Source: Allomuricauda sp. TMED12 (GTDB taxonomy: Bacteria; Bacteroidota; Bacteroidia; Flavobacteriales; Flavobacteriaceae). Taken from it: a DNA stretch of 34,284 nucleotides. This document shows positions 33,750 through 34,284 of the stretch, piece after piece. The DNA lies in NCBI GenBank assembly GCA_002167435.2, contig NHBR02000020.1:1-34284 (forward strand), given 5' to 3'. Made by a program: the position numbers and the translations under genes. The stretch's first letter is position 1, and every line of letters begins with the position of its first letter. Under the pieces are notes generated by a model. The model searched no databases, was not told the DNA's origin, and saw nothing but the letters and a program-made list of their open reading frames with translations.

Positions 33750-33904
33750 GAGGTAATAGTCAAATAGTTTAACTATGTGACGTAATTGAGTTAATGTGTG
33801 TCGAAAGGACAGTGACATTAAAACAAACAGGAAAACCCCAATTTTCTTACAATTACGAGAACCACTTTTAGCCATGGTGATTAGTTGACCAAAACTTATC
33901 ATTT

Positions 33905-34284
33905 ATGGAGAACTTTACTTTTGTGAGACTAAGGAATAACGTAGCTCAAAAATTCACCTTTATGGTGTTTATTTTGATATTTGGGCTTACTTCGTCCTTT
34001 AGTTTTGCCCATTTATATACCCCTTCTTATTTCAATAATTCTGTTGTTCTTGGTGAGGTTGCCCAGGGAACAACCCCTGTATGGAATACTGCCAGTTTGT
34101 GGCATCCCTTGATGGCAGAATTATCGAATGAAGATTGTGATGGCGACGGGGTTACATGTTCACAAGAAAATGAAGATGGTACAGACCCCAATGACCCTTG
34201 TGATTTTATATTGGAGCATCAGAATTGTTCTCCATCTGAAACTTGGAAAAAAGACGATTGTGATGGCGATGGTGTGAGCAATGG
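33905..34284 (+). CDS. secreted thrombospondin-type-3 repeat protein, N-terminal part
   Basis: The reading frame is open from ATG 33905 to the window edge (126 codons plus 2 bases) and is cut off. The first 36 residues are a signal peptide (MENFTFVRLRNNVAQKFTFM, then a hydrophobic core ending SFSFA). After a linker come Asp-rich units: EDCDGDGVTCSQENEDGTDP followed by NDPCDF, and a second unit starting DDCDGDGVSN. These are thrombospondin type 3 calcium-binding repeats. In flavobacteria such repeats usually belong to large surface proteins, often exported by the type IX system and ending in a gliding-motility C-terminal domain; the end is unseen here, so that is inference. Confidence 0.85.
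   Translation, partial: MENFTFVRLRNNVAQKFTFMVFILIFGLTSSFSFAHLYTPSYFNNSVVLGEVAQGTTPVWNTASLWHPLMAELSNEDCDGDGVTCSQENEDGTDPNDPCDFILEHQNCSPSETWKKDDCDGDGVSN

Overview
The window looks like the chromosome of a marine-type member of the Flavobacteriaceae (Bacteroidota). Reasons: the gene order tRNA-Thr/Tyr/Gly/Thr - tuf - tRNA-Trp - secE - nusG - rplKAJL - rpoBC, promoters of the Bacteroidota type (TTG/TTTG about 20 nt before TAnnTTTG), an almost complete lack of Shine-Dalgarno sequences except at rpsU, and lineage families such as DUF2851, DUF3467, a ComEA-like helix-hairpin-helix protein and a thrombospondin-type-3 repeat protein. I cannot fix the genus. Base composition and gene density look uniform, and I see no prophage, insertion sequence with transposase, or CRISPR array.

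Layout. (1) 1-6320, minus strand: a complete tryptophan operon, trpE-G-D-C-F-B-A, with trpA running off the left edge. It is preceded by a promoter, an 18-residue leader peptide with three consecutive Trp codons, and a terminator/antiterminator pair, so it appears controlled by ribosome-mediated attenuation. The operon carries three copies of a palindromic repeat: two in the trpD-trpC gap and one inserted in frame inside trpF. (2) 6396-8152, minus strand: a likely marR - nitroreductase - yceI operon with a 16-bp palindromic operator overlapping the promoter. (3) 8231-16113, plus strand: two thioredoxin-fold proteins, a rhodanese, DUF2851, PspC, a TrkA-type K+ channel, an AGCS amino-acid:cation symporter, a ComEA-like protein and an acyl-CoA dehydrogenase. 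The symporter's apparent terminator lies inside the start of the ComEA-like gene. (4) 16163-17747: rpsU with a strong Shine-Dalgarno sequence, a Xer recombinase on a possibly leaderless mRNA, and a hibernation factor. (5) 17769-31000: tRNAs, tuf, and the secE-nusG-ribosomal protein-RNA polymerase cluster, ending in a clear terminator. (6) 31023-34284: DUF3467, a small membrane protein, prfC (minus), a 395-bp gap with a possible gene remnant, and the first 126 codons of a secreted calcium-binding-repeat protein cut by the right edge.

Most of the window is core metabolism and the information-processing machinery. The interesting material is regulatory and structural: the trp attenuator, the palindromic element domesticated inside trpF, the terminator embedded in a coding region, the rpsU Shine-Dalgarno exception, and promoters that abut or overlap terminators or start codons.
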